Source: Sphingomonas sp. SRS2 (lineage in GTDB: Bacteria; Pseudomonadota; Alphaproteobacteria; Sphingomonadales; Sphingomonadaceae). Taken from it: a stretch of 64,000 nt of DNA. Of the stretch, positions 14,872 to 23,593 are shown in pieces (the stretch's first letter is position 1; each line of letters opens with the position of its first letter). The DNA lies in contig NZ_LARW01000093.1 of the NCBI RefSeq assembly GCF_000971055.1, positions 1 through 64,000 of the forward strand. Reading direction: 5' to 3'. The position numbers were made by a program, and so were the translations under genes. The notes beneath the pieces are model-generated. The model saw only the letters and a list, made by a program, of their open reading frames with translations, made no database searches and was not told the origin of the DNA.

Positions 14872-17379
14872 ATGACAGAAAAACTGCAACTCGAAATTCC
14901 CCTCATTCTTCCTGAAATCCCGGATTCGAGCGATGGTTGCGTCGATCGGTTGACTAAAAACCTGATTGCGCGACCGGGCATCGATCAGGCGCATATCCTT
15001 GCTCCTGAAGGGGATAAGCCGGCGCTGCTGTGCATCCATTACGATCCGGAAGCGGTTTCCTTGTCGCGCATTCGCGATATTGCACGTGCCGCGGGCGCAG
15101 CGATCGCCGAGCGCTACGGTCACGTCCTCTGGTCGGTCAAAGGCATCGGACATCAGCGCAAGGCCCGCGCGGTCGGCGAGCAATTGCGAGCCCTGCCGGG
15201 AGTTCTGGAAGCCGACGCGAATGCCGCAGGCATGGTCCGTATCGAGTTCGATGTCGAACGGATTTCCGAGCGGAAACTTCAGGATGCTCTCGCAGCAATG
15301 AGCGTCCGCCAAACAAGGCGTTCTCTGGTCTTGCCGACAAGCGATGCCCATGCCGGTCATGACCATGGGCCAGGGGAGCATGATCCCCACAAGGCTGCCG
15401 GAAAGGATGCCGGTCACGATCATGATCATGGCAATTTTCTGGGGCCGAACACCGAGTTGATCTTTGCGCTCGCTTGCGGCGCGCTGCTCGGCGTTGGCTT
15501 CGCCATCGAGAAGCTGGTTGCGGGCGCGCCGGGTTGGTTGCCGACCGCGCTCTATATTGCGGCCTATGTCTTCGGCGGCTTCTTTACGCTTCGCGAGGCA
15601 ATCGACAATCTCAAGCGCCGCAAGTTCGAGATTGATACACTGATGCTGGTTGCGGCGGCCGGTGCTGCCGCGCTTGGCGCTTTCGCGGAAGGTGCCCTGC
15701 TGCTCTTTCTGTTCAGCCTCGGCCACGCTCTGGAACATTATGCTATGGGCCGTGCGAAGCGGGCTATCGAGGCGCTGGCGGAACTGGCGCCTCAAACAGC
15801 ACTGCTTCGCTTGCAAGAGGGTGGTACCAAGGAAGTAGCCGTCGAGGAGCTGGTGCTGGGCGATATTATCGTCGTCAAGCCCGACGCGCGTGTGCCAGCT
15901 GATGGTTTTATCACCAAGGGAGCGACCAGCATCAACCAGGCGCCCGTGACCGGCGAGAGTATGCCTGTCGATAAGCATGCCGTTCCAGATGAAAAAGCAG
16001 CCAGGGCCAACCCGGACCGAGTCGACGCGGCGAGCCGAACATTTGCGGGAACGATCAACGGTAGCGGCTTGATCGAGATCGAGGTCACGCGTCTCTCAAG
16101 CGAAAGCACGCTTGCGAAGGTCGTCAAGATGGTCAGCGAAGCGGAGACGCAGAAGTCGCCGACACAGCGATTCACCGATCGCTTTGAACGGATCTTCGTT
16201 CCGCTAGTTCTTCTGCTGGCTTTCGCATTGCTGTTCGCTTGGGTCGTTGTAGATGAACCTTTCCGAGACAGCTTCTATCGTGCCATGGCGGTGCTGGTGG
16301 CCGCGAGCCCGTGCGCACTTGCGATCGCCACGCCGAGTGCGGTCCTTTCCGGTGTCGCGCGAGCCGCGCGTGGCGGCGTGCTGGTCAAAGGCGGTGCCCC
16401 CCTCGAATTGCTGGGATCATTGAAGGCCATTGCGTTCGACAAGACCGGTACGCTGACGCGCGGCGAGCCGCATATTCAACGCATCGTGCCGGCAGCGGGC
16501 GTTACGCAGGAAGAATTAATGGCCATCGCGGTCGCGGTGGAGAGCCTTTCGGATCATCCGCTGGCGCAAGCGATAGCACGTGACGGACGCGACTATATCG
16601 GCGACCGCATGATACCCGAGGCGAGCAGTCTCAAGAGCATGACGGGCAAGGGCGTGTCGGCGATTGTGGGCGAGGATGAAATCCTGATTGGCAAGCCCGA
16701 GATGTTCGGGGCTGATGGTCTTCCGGCGCTTTCGGATGAGATGAAGACGACAATCGAACTGCTGCGGGAAGGCGGCCAGACGACCATGATTGTGCGGCGC
16801 AACAATCGCGACCTGGGCGCGATCGGACTCATGGACACGCCGCGAGACACCGCACGAGAAGCCCTTGAGCGGCTGCGTGCCATCGGTATCGAGCGGATGA
16901 TCATGATTTCGGGGGATAACCAGCGGGCGGCCGAAGGCATCGCCGCGCAGGTTGGACTGGACGAGGCATGGGGCGATCTCATGCCAGAAGACAAGGTCGA
17001 AGCGATCAAGAAGCTGCGCGGCGAGGCAAAGGTCGCGATGGTAGGCGATGGTGTTAACGACGCTCCCGCCATGGCGAGCGCGACGGTAGGCATCGCCATG
17101 GGGGCCGCAGGATCAGACGTCGCGCTCGAGACGGCGGATGTCGCCCTGATGGCCGATGACCTGTCGCATCTGCCGTTCGCGGTTGGCCTCAGTCGCACCA
17201 CGCGGTCAGTAATCCGCCAGAATGTCTTCGTCAGCCTCGGCGTAGTCGCATTTCTGGTGCCGGCGACCATTCTCGGTCTCGGTATTGGTCCAGCGGTTGC
17301 GGTGCATGAGGGATCCACACTTTTGGTAGTGTTCAATGCGTTGCGGCTGCTTGCTTATCGCGACAGCAACGCTGCCTGA
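14872..17379 (+). CDS. P1B-4-type heavy-metal P-type ATPase, copy 1
   Basis: This 835-residue ATPase has two N-terminal HMA-like folds that lack CxxC and a His/Asp-rich linker (about residues 158-186). Its TM6 motif is ASPCALAIATP (near 478), its phosphorylation site is DKTGTLT (Asp near 523), and it has an SDHPLAQAI nucleotide motif and GDGVND hinge. SPC with HEGST in TM8 is the P1B-4 signature, seen in CoaT, CzcP and PfeT-type exporters of Co, Zn, Cd or Fe(II). It exports cytosolic metal using ATP. The ATG at 14872 follows AAGG. It lies 51 bases after the lipoprotein gene and is about the usual length. Confidence 0.9.
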   Translation: MTEKLQLEIPLILPEIPDSSDGCVDRLTKNLIARPGIDQAHILAPEGDKPALLCIHYDPEAVSLSRIRDIARAAGAAIAERYGHVLWSVKGIGHQRKARAVGEQLRALPGVLEADANAAGMVRIEFDVERISERKLQDALAAMSVRQTRRSLVLPTSDAHAGHDHGPGEHDPHKAAGKDAGHDHDHGNFLGPNTELIFALACGALLGVGFAIEKLVAGAPGWLPTALYIAAYVFGGFFTLREAIDNLKRRKFEIDTLMLVAAAGAAALGAFAEGALLLFLFSLGHALEHYAMGRAKRAIEALAELAPQTALLRLQEGGTKEVAVEELVLGDIIVVKPDARVPADGFITKGATSINQAPVTGESMPVDKHAVPDEKAARANPDRVDAASRTFAGTINGSGLIEIEVTRLSSESTLAKVVKMVSEAETQKSPTQRFTDRFERIFVPLVLLLAFALLFAWVVVDEPFRDSFYRAMAVLVAASPCALAIATPSAVLSGVARAARGGVLVKGGAPLELLGSLKAIAFDKTGTLTRGEPHIQRIVPAAGVTQEELMAIAVAVESLSDHPLAQAIARDGRDYIGDRMIPEASSLKSMTGKGVSAIVGEDEILIGKPEMFGADGLPALSDEMKTTIELLREGGQTTMIVRRNNRDLGAIGLMDTPRDTAREALERLRAIGIERMIMISGDNQRAAEGIAAQVGLDEAWGDLMPEDKVEAIKKLRGEAKVAMVGDGVNDAPAMASATVGIAMGAAGSDVALETADVALMADDLSHLPFAVGLSRTTRSVIRQNVFVSLGVVAFLVPATILGLGIGPAVAVHEGSTLLVVFNALRLLAYRDSNAA

Positions 17380-17412
17380 CATCCAAATCCTTTTGATGAG
17401 AGGAGACAGAGA

Positions 17413-17706
17413 ATGAATGAAGCTTCTTCCAAGCAAAGTATGCTTTGTCCGGTCTGTCGGGTTCAACTGACTCTTTCCGAGCGGCAGAGTGTGGAGATTG
17501 ATTATTGTCCGCAATGTCGGGGTGTCTGGCTCGATCGGGGTGAACTCGACAAAATCATCGAGCGCTCAGAACGTGTCGAAGAGCCTCGTGGTCGGCTTTC
17601 ACCCAACTTTGACCGACAGCACAGTGACGATCGCAGGGGGCACGGGTACTCAGGTCATCATGGTGGTAAGCGGCGGCGCGGGTTTCTTTCCGAACTGTTC
17701 GACTGA
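17413..17706 (+). CDS. TFIIB-type zinc-ribbon small protein
   Basis: This 97-residue protein has two CxxC pairs (CPVC near residue 12 and CPQC near residue 32) followed by GVWLDRGELDKIIERSE, the hallmark of the bacterial zf-TFIIB family. The C-terminal third is rich in His, Gly and Arg. GAGGAGA lies upstream of the ATG. It directly follows the P1B-4 ATPase in the same direction, so it probably belongs to the operon. Binding Zn or a related metal through the ribbon is expected; the cellular role is unknown. Confidence 0.8.
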   Translation: MNEASSKQSMLCPVCRVQLTLSERQSVEIDYCPQCRGVWLDRGELDKIIERSERVEEPRGRLSPNFDRQHSDDRRGHGYSGHHGGKRRRGFLSELFD

Positions 17707-17864
17707 GAGCATGATCTTGCCACTGTCGGGTATCTTCTACTCGTTTTGCGGTGTTGCAGGGGATGGTCAATCTTTCGAAGATTTCAGGCACAAGAGGAGC
17801 CGGAGGTTCTCCGCCTGACTGCGTGTTGCCCGGCGGCGAGATACTTGCTGGAGGATATGTTTGA

Positions 17865-18296
17865 TTGCCTAAGGTCCTGAGCAACGCTCTCCAGCAACGA
17901 CTAAGTCGGGTTGGCGTTCATCATCGACGTCATCCTGTGAGCACGATCTGGACCTTGCGGCGATGGGCACTACTCGTGGTCGCGCTTTTAGCCGCAATTT
18001 ATGCTGTTGATGTAGCGCAACCTTGGAATCCGGCGGTCACTGAGTGCTTCAAGCTCGGATCGAGCTACTTCGAATCACATCAATCACCGGTTTCAGAGGG
18101 GAAGGCGGGTGATCACCACCATGCCGGATGTGAGGGACCCGGCTTGATTGGGGTGTCAAGCGATGCCGCAGCAGAGTTCTCTTACTATCCAAGGAACCCA
18201 GCAGGATTGTCAGATTCAGTCGCGGCTGCAAGCTGGTCAGCCGGACCTAGGCTCAGGCCTCCCATAGATTCCCGATCCTCTCGCGTCATGTCCTGA
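17865..18296 (+). CDS. Third CzcI-like protein, not followed by a czc operon
   Basis: This 143-residue frame (TTG start, GGAGG ten bases upstream; GTG at 17937 is an alternative) has one hydrophobic segment (WALLVVALLAAIYAVDVA), a DHHHAGCEG cluster and a tail RLRPPI. These match the two CzcI-like leader proteins in the window, yet the next gene is a methyltransferase-like gene rather than czcC. It may be a remnant of a lost third czc operon or a free-standing sensor. Confidence is moderate because the start is weak. Confidence 0.5.
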   Translation: MPKVLSNALQQRLSRVGVHHRRHPVSTIWTLRRWALLVVALLAAIYAVDVAQPWNPAVTECFKLGSSYFESHQSPVSEGKAGDHHHAGCEGPGLIGVSSDAAAEFSYYPRNPAGLSDSVAAASWSAGPRLRPPIDSRSSRVMS

Positions 18297-18460
18297 CGCC
18301 GCTTTGATAAATTACATTATTGCGCATCGGATATTTTCAGCAGTTGGGTTCGGGCTCTTTCGGGTCAGGAAGGTGCGTTGATGAACGCACGAGGCGGACG
18401 AAAAGCTTGGTGACCAATTCTGGTATCAGATGGGTGCAGCCATTGCTGACAGGATTAATT

Positions 18461-19150
18461 ATGCAAATTACTAACGATAAGTCCCCCGACGGGCGGGCGT
18501 TTGACTTGGGTTGGCATTCTGATCGACCGTTAAGTGTTTTCTTGGAGACTGCTCTTGTCGCGCCGCGACGAGGCGCAGTTCGTAAACTTTTGCGTCGTGC
18601 TCGCATGTCTCAGGCGCAGCGAACCGCCGACATTGCTTCTGCCCCCGATCGACTTGTCATGAGGGAGCACATTTTTCCGGAGGTCGCGCGTCGGGCTGGA
18701 AATATCCTATTCGTTGGTGTTCGTGCATATACGTGTGAATATCCGGCTCAATTTGAGGAACACGGCGGTGTTTGCTGGACGCTGGACAAGGATCCTCACG
18801 CATCCGTGTATGGCGTCGAGGGGCGACACGAGACAGGTTGCGTGACAAAGATTGGCGAACTGTTCCCTGATACCGTGTTCAGGACGATCGTTCTGACTGG
18901 AGTGCTTGGTTTCGGGGTAAACCGCTTTTCGGACCAGTTGCGCTCCTTGGCGGCTTGTGCTGGCGCATTGGAGCTCGATGGAACTCTGATTCTGGGCTGG
19001 AATGACCGGCGCGTTCATTCTTCCTTGCTGGAGGAGGCCGCGTGCAGATGGTTTGATTTTCGAAACTTCGCACATCTTCCGCCCCGAATTTGGGTGACAG
19101 GGTATGACCACAACTTTGCCTTCTTGCGGCGGCGAGGCAGCGGAATGTGA
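18461..19150 (+). CDS. Putative class I SAM-dependent methyltransferase-like protein
   Basis: This 229-residue protein has a central Rossmann-like region. The strand ILFVGVRAYT (about residues 78-87) would be motif I, followed by an acidic strand end in CWTLDKDPHA and a later GTLILGWNDRR strand typical of methyltransferase motif post-I to IV. The glycine-rich loop is degenerate (VGVRAY), so catalysis is uncertain. The ATG at 18461 has AGGA six bases upstream. The lower GC content and lack of metal motifs set it apart from its neighbours. A perfect 7-bp hairpin (18373-18390) lies in its leader. Confidence 0.45.
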   Translation: MQITNDKSPDGRAFDLGWHSDRPLSVFLETALVAPRRGAVRKLLRRARMSQAQRTADIASAPDRLVMREHIFPEVARRAGNILFVGVRAYTCEYPAQFEEHGGVCWTLDKDPHASVYGVEGRHETGCVTKIGELFPDTVFRTIVLTGVLGFGVNRFSDQLRSLAACAGALELDGTLILGWNDRRVHSSLLEEAACRWFDFRNFAHLPPRIWVTGYDHNFAFLRRRGSGM

Positions 19151-19246
19151 ACTGAGCCGCGAATAGATTGCGCACCGACGAGGAGCATTGCTTCGAAGCG
19201 TCACCCTTCGTTCGATCCGTCAGGGAGGAGTTTTCCGTCTTGGTCA

Positions 19247-19579
19247 CTACTTGGTGTCGCTCGACGGATGGGAGTCGGAATTCATTCGGTTTCGGCGCTC
19301 TGCCACCCGGGCGGGGAGAAGTTCGGTCGGCTCGGATAGGGCTGGGAAAACAGCGCTATAGATGATCGAGCGTTCTTCCCGGGGGCTTCCGACGAGGCCG
19401 GATTGCTCGCGCAGACTGAGATGGAATGAGATGCGCGATGCAGGCGCGCCGCCCAAGGCTCGGGCGATAGCACCGGCGCATCGACCGTCGGTGCCGGCAA
19501 CGACCAAAAGTCGCACGCTCCGAAGGCGGGTCTGGTTCGAAATGGCAGTGAAAGCAGTGAGCGCTTGATCTTCGTCCAT
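19247..19579 (-). CDS. ArsR-family repressor with altered C-terminus
   Basis: This 110-residue protein starts like ArsR regulators (ALTAFTAISNQTRLRSVRLL), with a winged helix whose recognition helix includes SRISFHLS and the wing RSIIYSAVFPAL. Homologues usually end with a Leu-rich helix and vicinal cysteines. Here the last 30 residues (from about residue 80) are Arg/Ser/Pro-rich and cysteine-free. Only one Cys remains (residue 34). A 3' frameshift or decay is likely. It diverges from the FTR1/ACR3 genes, which it would have controlled. Confidence 0.6.
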   Translation of the reverse strand: MDEDQALTAFTAISNQTRLRSVRLLVVAGTDGRCAGAIARALGGAPASRISFHLSLREQSGLVGSPREERSIIYSAVFPALSEPTELLPARVAERRNRMNSDSHPSSDTK

Positions 19580-19584
19580 AGGCC

Positions 19585-19612
19585 ATTCAATGGTTCAGTA
19601 TTACTTGAAATG
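19585..19612. promoter_or_regulatory. Candidate ArsR operator in the divergent promoter region
   Basis: ATTCAA at 19585-19590 and TTGAAAT at 19605-19611 form an outer dyad, with an inner TTCA (19594-19597) / TGAA (19606-19609) pair. The site starts six bases from the arsR start codon. ArsR operators are AT-rich dyads of this size; the match is by form only. Confidence 0.4.
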
Positions 19613-19736
19613 AAGCCGTCTGGACGAGCGGCGGGAACAGAGCGATCGGATGAGCAATAACCGCATCGCCGCGCGCGAACCCGCGATCGGCGCCGCTTCG
19701 TGGCGAAACAGGGAGCAGTCCTTTCTAGGTCTGCTA

Positions 19737-21683
19737 ATGCGCTGCAGTCGCGACGCAATGCGACAAATCTTTTTGCTGTTTACGTTCCTGATGGTGGCAT
19801 TTCCTTGCCTCAGTGCTCCGGCGTCGGCGCAGACGGCGCCCGCGCAAACCATCTGGCGGTTGCTTGACTATATCGCGGTCGATTATCCTGAAGCCGTCGA
19901 GAACGGAAAGGTGGTCAACCAAGCAGAGTTCGACGAGATGGTCGAGTTTTCGTCCACCGCGAGCAAGCTGATCGGCGAACTGCCCGCGTCATCCGCGAAG
20001 GCCGAACTTTCCCGACAGGCGGCCCGCCTCGAACGGATCGTCGCGTTTAAGTTGCCCGCACCGGCCATCGCTATGGCGGCGCGTGGCCTCGCCGCCGATC
20101 TCATCAAATCCTATCCGGTGCCCCTCGCCCCGACGCTTGCGCCGGACTTGGCGCGCGGCAAGGCGCTCTTTGCCGAACAATGCGCGAGTTGCCACGGCAC
20201 CATCGGCAAGGGCGATGGTCCCCAGGCCGCGGGCCTCGATCCGCCCGCGATCGCCTTCACCGACGAAGTGCGCGCGCGCGAACGCAGCATCTTCGCGCTC
20301 TATCAGGTGATCGAGCAGGGCCTGGACGGTACCGGCATGGCAAGCTTCGCGAACCTGCCGCCGCAGGATCGCTGGGCGCTCGCTTTTTATGCCGGGTCGC
20401 TCGCCTATCCAGAAGAGCTGGTGGCAAGCGGTAAGGCGCTGTGGAATAGCGATGCCGATCTGCGCACACGTCTCGATCTCGAGAAGCTGGTCGGCACGAC
20501 GCCGGCCGCGCTGGCTGCAGAAATCGGCGAGGACAAAGCCCAAGCGCTGATGTCCTATTTGCGGCGCCATCCCGAAGCGGTCGCTGCAGCGCAGGCGACT
20601 GGCACGCTGACGTTGGCGCGTGCGAAGCTGGATGAAGCGCTTGCAGCTTACGGACGCGGTGAGCGCAAGGCCGCGACCGATCTGGCGCTGTCGGCTTATC
20701 TCGATGGGTTCGAGCCGGTCGAGGCGGTGCTTTCTGCGCGTGACAATGCGCTGATGATCCGCATCGAGGGCGCGATGGCGGACCTACGCGCTGCGATCGC
20801 GCGCGGTGAGCCGGTCGATACGGTCAGGGGGCATGCCGCAACGCTCGACGATCTGTTCGAAGACGCGGAAGGCGCCTTGGCACCAGGCGAAGCCTCTGCA
20901 ACGTCGAGTTTCGTGGCCGCCTTCACCATCCTCGTCCGCGAGGGGCTGGAAGCGATCCTGATCGTCATCGCCATGATAACGTTCCTCGCCAAGGCTGATC
21001 GGCGCGACGTGCTTCCCTATGTCCATGGCGGGTGGATCGCTGCGCTCTTCGCCGGGGCCGGCACCTGGGCAGCCGCAACCTGGCTCATTACCATCAGTGG
21101 GGCGAGCCGCGAACTGACTGAAGGCTTTGGTGGCGTCTTCGCGGCGTTGGTGCTGCTGTGGGTCGGCATCTGGATGCATGGCAAGAGCAACGCTGATGCC
21201 TGGCAACGCTATATCCGCGACAAGCTCGGCCGAGCCCTCAACCGGCGCTCGGCCTGGTTCCTGTTCGCCCTGGCTTTCATTGTCGTGTATCGCGAGGTGT
21301 TTGAGACGATCCTGTTCTACGCGGCAATTTGGAGCCAGGGGAATGGCGGCGCGGTCGTCGCCGGTGCGTTCGCCGCGATCGCGGTGCTGGCGGTCATCGC
21401 CTTCGTCATGCTGCGCCACAGCCGCACGCTGCCGATTGGCAAGTTCTTCGCCTATAGCTCGGCGCTGATCGCGGTGTTGGCGGTGGTGCTGATCGGCAAG
21501 GGTACTGGCGCGCTGCAGGAAGCGGGCTATCTGCCGATCACGCCTTGGCCCGGTTTCCCACGCAGCGACCTGCTCGGGATTTATTCGACGCGTGAAACGA
21601 TCCTCGCGCAATTCGCTATGCTGGTGCTGCTCGCGCTCGGTTTCCTTTGGAACCGGCGTGCAGCGCAGGCGAGCGCCGCATGA
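19737..21683 (+). CDS. Cytochrome c / FTR1-family iron permease fusion
   Basis: This 648-residue protein has a signal peptide (ending near APASAQ), a helical periplasmic domain, a c-type heme site CASCH (near residue 149), a further helical region and a C-terminal FTR1 permease. The permease motif REGLEAILI (near residue 400) and a second YREVFETILF provide the R-E-x-x-E iron sites. It would oxidise and import Fe(II), or a similar ion, across the inner membrane. The start is uncertain: ATGs at 19650 and 19758 are also possible, the last best matching a signal peptide. The following transporter overlaps its stop. Confidence 0.85.
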   Translation: MRCSRDAMRQIFLLFTFLMVAFPCLSAPASAQTAPAQTIWRLLDYIAVDYPEAVENGKVVNQAEFDEMVEFSSTASKLIGELPASSAKAELSRQAARLERIVAFKLPAPAIAMAARGLAADLIKSYPVPLAPTLAPDLARGKALFAEQCASCHGTIGKGDGPQAAGLDPPAIAFTDEVRARERSIFALYQVIEQGLDGTGMASFANLPPQDRWALAFYAGSLAYPEELVASGKALWNSDADLRTRLDLEKLVGTTPAALAAEIGEDKAQALMSYLRRHPEAVAAAQATGTLTLARAKLDEALAAYGRGERKAATDLALSAYLDGFEPVEAVLSARDNALMIRIEGAMADLRAAIARGEPVDTVRGHAATLDDLFEDAEGALAPGEASATSSFVAAFTILVREGLEAILIVIAMITFLAKADRRDVLPYVHGGWIAALFAGAGTWAAATWLITISGASRELTEGFGGVFAALVLLWVGIWMHGKSNADAWQRYIRDKLGRALNRRSAWFLFALAFIVVYREVFETILFYAAIWSQGNGGAVVAGAFAAIAVLAVIAFVMLRHSRTLPIGKFFAYSSALIAVLAVVLIGKGTGALQEAGYLPITPWPGFPRSDLLGIYSTRETILAQFAMLVLLALGFLWNRRAAQASAA

Positions 21684-22642
21684 GGCGAGAGGAACTGCGG
21701 GACCTGTTGGAGACGCGGCAGGTCGCGATGTATTTTGTGGCGGTCTGTCTCGCTGCAGTCGTCGCCGCGGTACTCAGCGGCACTGAGAGTCTGGAGCCAG
21801 CAATCAGTCCGGCGTTGGCACTCATGCTCTTCGTGACCTTCTTGCAGGTGCCGCTCGCCTCGTTGCGTGAGGCGTTCCGCAATGGCCGGTTCTTCGGGGC
21901 ACTGCTTGCTGTCAATTTCGCGGCCATGCCCATCCTGGTGATGATCCTCGTTCAGTTTGCGCCGCCCGAGCCGCTTGTCCGGCTCGGGATCCTCATTGTG
22001 CTGCTCTGCCCGTGCATCGACTATGTCGTCACCTTCTCCCATCTCGGCCGCGCCGACGCCCGGCTGCTGTTAGCAGCGACGCCGGTACTCCTCGTCGTGC
22101 AGATGCTCTTGCTGCCGCTATGGCTCACCCTGTTCCTCGGGTCGCAGGCCGCAGACCTGATGCAGATGAGGCCGTTCGTTCACGCCTTCCTGTGGCTGAT
22201 TGCCATACCGCTGGCCTTCGCCGTGCTCTGTCAGATGTGGGCGGCTCGCAGCGCAGCGGGCACCCGCGTTGCTGAAACGCTCGGGCTGCTCCCGGTGCCC
22301 GCGACGGCGCTCGTCCTGTTCATCGTCATCGCCGCCGTCGTTCCGCAACTCGGTCCGGCTGTGGCAACCGTGTTAGCGGTCGCGCCGCTTTACATCGCCT
22401 TTGCAGCGATGGCACCGCTGGTTGGCTGGGGCGTCGCGCGTCTCGTCAGGCTGGACGCGCCAGCGAGCCGCGCGGTCGCTTTCAGCGCAGCTACGCGCAA
22501 TTCGCTTGTGGTATTACCGCTCGCGCTAGCTGTGCCCGGCGCGATACCGCTGCTGCCCGCCGTCATTGTCACTCAGACGCTTGTCGAGCTTGTTGCTTCG
22601 CTCATTTACATCAGGCTGATGCCGCTTCTGGGTAATAAATAG
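21680..22642 (+). CDS. ACR3/BASS-type transporter (arsenic resistance-like)
   Basis: This 320-residue membrane protein has about ten helices. TM4 contains LLCPCIDYVVTFSHLGRAD, the Cys-containing element of ACR3-type arsenite exporters, and a later AATRNSLVVLPLALA matches the crossover helix of the bile-acid/sodium symporter fold. The ATG overlaps the FTR1 stop (ATGA), so both are translated together. Pairing with an ArsR-type gene supports arsenite or a related oxyanion as substrate, but homologues of this subgroup are poorly characterised. Confidence 0.75.
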   Translation: MRREELRDLLETRQVAMYFVAVCLAAVVAAVLSGTESLEPAISPALALMLFVTFLQVPLASLREAFRNGRFFGALLAVNFAAMPILVMILVQFAPPEPLVRLGILIVLLCPCIDYVVTFSHLGRADARLLLAATPVLLVVQMLLLPLWLTLFLGSQAADLMQMRPFVHAFLWLIAIPLAFAVLCQMWAARSAAGTRVAETLGLLPVPATALVLFIVIAAVVPQLGPAVATVLAVAPLYIAFAAMAPLVGWGVARLVRLDAPASRAVAFSAATRNSLVVLPLALAVPGAIPLLPAVIVTQTLVELVASLIYIRLMPLLGNK

Positions 22643-22947
22643 GATTCAATTGGAAATTGTCGTTCGTTTTCTCCACTTACTGGTTGATCTGCGCCGGAAG
22701 ATATCAAGCTGAGCGCGGGTTGATTATGATCATATTATCCTACCTTCTAAATTTCACTCAAGTTGCGGGCCGGAAAGTTGCTGATTTTCTGGGTCGCCGC
22801 TTTTGCGGCGCGTAAACGCGTTATTCTCTCCATCCATTGGTCGCGCCGAACACGGCGTGGCTAAGGCGCACCTCGCCGAATTCGTTAAAAATCCGCCATG
22901 CGGTCGATCGGCGGACCGCACGCGTCCCGTGCTGGGTATGCTGGCGC
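22643..22947. other. Non-coding interval between convergent genes
   Basis: No supportable gene is seen here. A small perfect hairpin CGCCGC-TTTT-GCGGCG lies at 22795-22810 and could end transcripts from either side, although no T-tract follows. The first half is AT-rich. Confidence 0.45.
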
Positions 22948-23481
22948 TTACCGGATAACGGCACACGCAACGCGTGCGCCCGCCCCGCCGATCGGTTGCG
23001 TGACATGGTCATCGGGGCTGGCGTGAATAACCAGGGCGGACCCATCGGCATCGAGAAGGTTCGGCCGGGATGACGCTGCGTCCAGCGAGACAAGTGCCGA
23101 GAAGGCTTCGGCATTGACGGTGCCGTCCGCCGCCACATGAATATTCGGCAATTCCCCAAAGTCCGGCCCTTCCGGATTGAGAAGCCCGTGAGGTGTCTTG
23201 TGATCCTCGTGGTTGATATGCGCGCCCGATTTCTGGAAGCCTTGGTCGGAGCAATCGCCAGTCGCATGGAAATGCATGGCGTGCCAGCCAGGCGTCAGCC
23301 CGGACGCCGTCAGACGCAGAAGCACGCCACTGCGACCGTTGGTCAAGGTCACCTCTCCGATCTTGCCGCCGCCGGCCTGAACGATGTCGCTCTTGACGGC
23401 TTTCGGCGCGGAAGTTTGCGCAATCGCCGCGGTTGCCGTTGCGAGTCCCAGGATCGTCAAAGCCGCTATCCCATATTTCAT
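22948..23481 (-). CDS. sodC: Periplasmic Cu/Zn superoxide dismutase
   Basis: This 177-residue protein has a signal peptide ending AIAQT and the SOD beta-barrel. Copper ligands appear in MHFHATGDC, the bridging and zinc ligands in GAHINHEDHKTPHG, and a late HASPDDH supplies the last copper His and the zinc Asp. A disulfide Cys pair (GDC and ARVACAVIR) is present, so the catalytic site looks complete. It removes periplasmic superoxide. It is last in the minus-strand series after cytochrome b561, which suggests an envelope redox-stress role. Confidence 0.92.
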   Translation of the reverse strand: MKYGIAALTILGLATATAAIAQTSAPKAVKSDIVQAGGGKIGEVTLTNGRSGVLLRLTASGLTPGWHAMHFHATGDCSDQGFQKSGAHINHEDHKTPHGLLNPEGPDFGELPNIHVAADGTVNAEAFSALVSLDAASSRPNLLDADGSALVIHASPDDHVTQPIGGAGARVACAVIR

Positions 23482-23593
23482 CGCTCTATCTCCTTCCGCG
23501 TGAATTATTTACCCTCGTCCAATGGACTGCGGAGGGTCGCCGGTCAGTGCCCTTTCCGGACCCGGCCCAGACCGCTTGTCGCCGGAGGGATGG

